Shown: one piece after another, positions 62,925-64,000 of the stretch
How positions within the stretch are numbered: position 1 is the stretch's first letter
Layout of the letters: every line of letters begins with the position of its first letter
NCBI GenBank assembly: GCA_025041175.1
Contig: JAKCFJ010000001.1
Location: 1,674,001-1,738,000 of the forward strand
Reading direction: 5' to 3'
Length of the DNA: 64,000 nt
Origin: Halobacteriales archaeon YIM A00010
GTDB taxonomy: Archaea > Halobacteriota > Halobacteria > Halobacteriales > Haloarculaceae
Made by a program: the position numbers and the translations under genes
The notes under the pieces: model-generated
The model's input: the letters and a program-made list of their open reading frames with translations, nothing else
What the model was told of the DNA's origin: nothing
The model's database searches: none

Positions 62925-63127
62925 GCAGATCCACGTACCAGTCAGCTTCCCCCGAAATTCAGTATGAGCCGGTTTATTGACGCTTGACGTTGTCGAATCA
63001 CTGTACACCAAAGAATATTTTTCTAATAATTATTTAATGTACATGCCATCTTAATTGACTGTTATAAAATAGGAAATAGATGTATGTATCCTAAAGATTG
63101 TTTTTAGAGGTCCCGTCGTACCTATCG
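62925..63127. other. AT-rich spacer before the beta-helix gene
   Basis: About 200 bp rich in A/T (ATTTTTCTAATAATTATTTA at 63017-63036). No gene. Probably holds the promoter of the next gene. Confidence 0.4.
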
Positions 63128-64000
63128 ATGTCATTCGTCGGAGAGAGTGAGCGAAATAATACGGAGGATGAACAATTGGGCCGACGCGGGTATATGAAGC
63201 TCACTAGCGCCGTCGTCGGTTCTCCGGTGAGTGCGCCACAGATCGGGCGTATACTTGGGACGACCCACTACGGGATCCAGTTCGGGCGTGTCGTCGACGC
63301 GGTCACAGATCTCGGGTGTGACCCGAACGGCAACCAGGACGTGAGCAGCAAGGTCGGGTCGGCACTCGATGGGAACACGCTCATCGAATTCCCCGCCGGG
63401 ACGTATCACTGGGAGAGCTCTGTCTCGCTGAGCACCGATCGCATCGGCATCCGGGGGAAAGATGAGGATGTGTTGTTCACATTCCCGGCGGGGTACAACG
63501 AGTTTTTCATCGACAGCACGTGCGATCGGGCGCTGTACGAGAACTTCGACGTCGATATTCGGCCGACCAACACCGCGACGGGCATCCGGGTCGCCTCCGA
63601 GCGCGGCTTCCACATCGAGAACATCAAGCACATCGGGCGCGGGACCGCCGTTTCGAGCGACGTCACCCGGTGTTGGCAGCTCCGGGTGAACGATTCGAAT
63701 TCAACGGGCGTCGTCAAGAACTTCGTCGCCAAGAAAGGCTCGGCGTGGGCGCACTACAAGGGCGGTAACGGCCGCGTCGGCATCTCCGTGTATGGCGGCA
63801 AAGGCACGGTCAAGATCATCGACTGCCACCTCGAAGAGTTCGGCAACAACGGCATTTACGCGAGCCGCTCGCTCAGCTCGGTCCAAGTTGAAGGTGGCGT
63901 CTACCGGAACAACAATGTCGCGGGCATTCGCTTTTCTGGTAAGGGCAGCTACGTCGACGGTGCAGTCATCGAGGTCGATCCAAAGAAATACTCCGGCCCA
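63128..64000 (+). CDS. Tat-exported right-handed beta-helix protein (partial)
   Basis: The frame is open from ATG for 291 codons to the window edge. The N terminus LGRRGYMKLTSAVVGS has a twin-arginine motif. Then comes a pectate-lyase-like parallel beta-helix: NTLIEFPAGTYHWESSVSLS, IGIRGKDEDVLFTFPAGYNE, GFHIENIKHIGRGTAVSSDV, HLEEFGNNGIYASRSLSSVQ. Coils are about 20-25 residues long. Such proteins bind or cleave polysaccharides. The gene continues beyond the window, so catalytic residues may be missing from view. Confidence 0.8.
   Translation, partial: MSFVGESERNNTEDEQLGRRGYMKLTSAVVGSPVSAPQIGRILGTTHYGIQFGRVVDAVTDLGCDPNGNQDVSSKVGSALDGNTLIEFPAGTYHWESSVSLSTDRIGIRGKDEDVLFTFPAGYNEFFIDSTCDRALYENFDVDIRPTNTATGIRVASERGFHIENIKHIGRGTAVSSDVTRCWQLRVNDSNSTGVVKNFVAKKGSAWAHYKGGNGRVGISVYGGKGTVKIIDCHLEEFGNNGIYASRSLSSVQVEGGVYRNNNVAGIRFSGKGSYVDGAVIEVDPKKYSGP

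Overview
The window is chromosomal DNA of a haloarchaeon (class Halobacteria). It is GC-rich, its proteins are strongly acidic (Asp/Glu), transcripts look largely leaderless, genes overlap by ATGA or GTGA, and it carries archaeal-only genes: tmcA, L7Ae-S28e-L24e, HTH_10 and TbsP-type regulators, halocyanin, and Tat-lipobox signals. The genus cannot be named from the sequence alone. No rRNA or CRISPR array is visible. There are two tRNAs: Leu-CAA at 24358-24441 and Arg-CCG at 59866-59938.

Layout. 1-7 kb: small unknown proteins, an HTH-GNAT protein, a 37-residue cysteine-rich (metallothionein-like) protein, a tmcA-DUF456 operon, the rpl7ae-rps28e-rpl24e-ndk operon and a ferritin-like protein. 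7-8 kb: a decayed IS481-type element and an IS1595-type scrap. 8-12 kb: oxidative-stress genes (large catalase, msrB-msrA). 12.4-20.1 kb: a tightly overlapping operon of two PrkA-type kinases, a YeaH-like VWA protein and SpoVR. 20-28 kb: conserved haloarchaeal genes (UPF0179, aspartoacylase-like, NikR-DUF309, tRNA-Leu, inositol-phosphatase-like, DUF63, an HTH_10 regulator). 28-31 kb: azlCD, then an IS4-like element beside a broken acetyltransferase gene. 31-36 kb: a YcaO protein, TbsP and a CHAT-type protease. 36-41 kb: glyA, folD, a Nudix gene, then a CoA-transferase/LeuA-like pair. 41-45.6 kb: small unknown proteins, a hairpin-rich putative RNA and a Tat-secreted beta-repeat protein. 45.6-52.4 kb: a RimK-RimB-like fusion, an AstE-like gene and sdhCDBA. 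52-60.6 kb: sulfite oxidase-like protein plus halocyanin, HxlR, GlmU-like, enoyl-CoA hydratase, aminotransferase plus ribH, and a membrane-anchored ferredoxin. 60.6-64 kb: an accessory, increasingly AT-rich tail ending inside a secreted beta-helix protein.

The most unusual content is a set of small repeated systems. (1) A two-gene cassette (48-residue zinc-ribbon protein plus a SWIM-like zinc protein) occurs twice, at 20977-21780 and 61013-61869. Both copies start with a promoter and an 88-nt leader that folds into the same four-helix RNA, and C-terminal pieces of the second protein lie elsewhere. (2) T6/A6-bounded palindromic repeats follow the cassettes and are also scattered elsewhere; one has an inverted core and another is flanked by 27-bp direct repeats. 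(3) A two-hairpin module of about 46 bp occurs twice with compensatory base changes; one copy interrupts the second cassette between TGTCG repeats. (4) A miniature element family with ATACTGTCGG ends includes two 207-bp copies that look identical and lie in opposite orientation around 4.5 kb. These are sequence observations; mobility and RNA function are inference.
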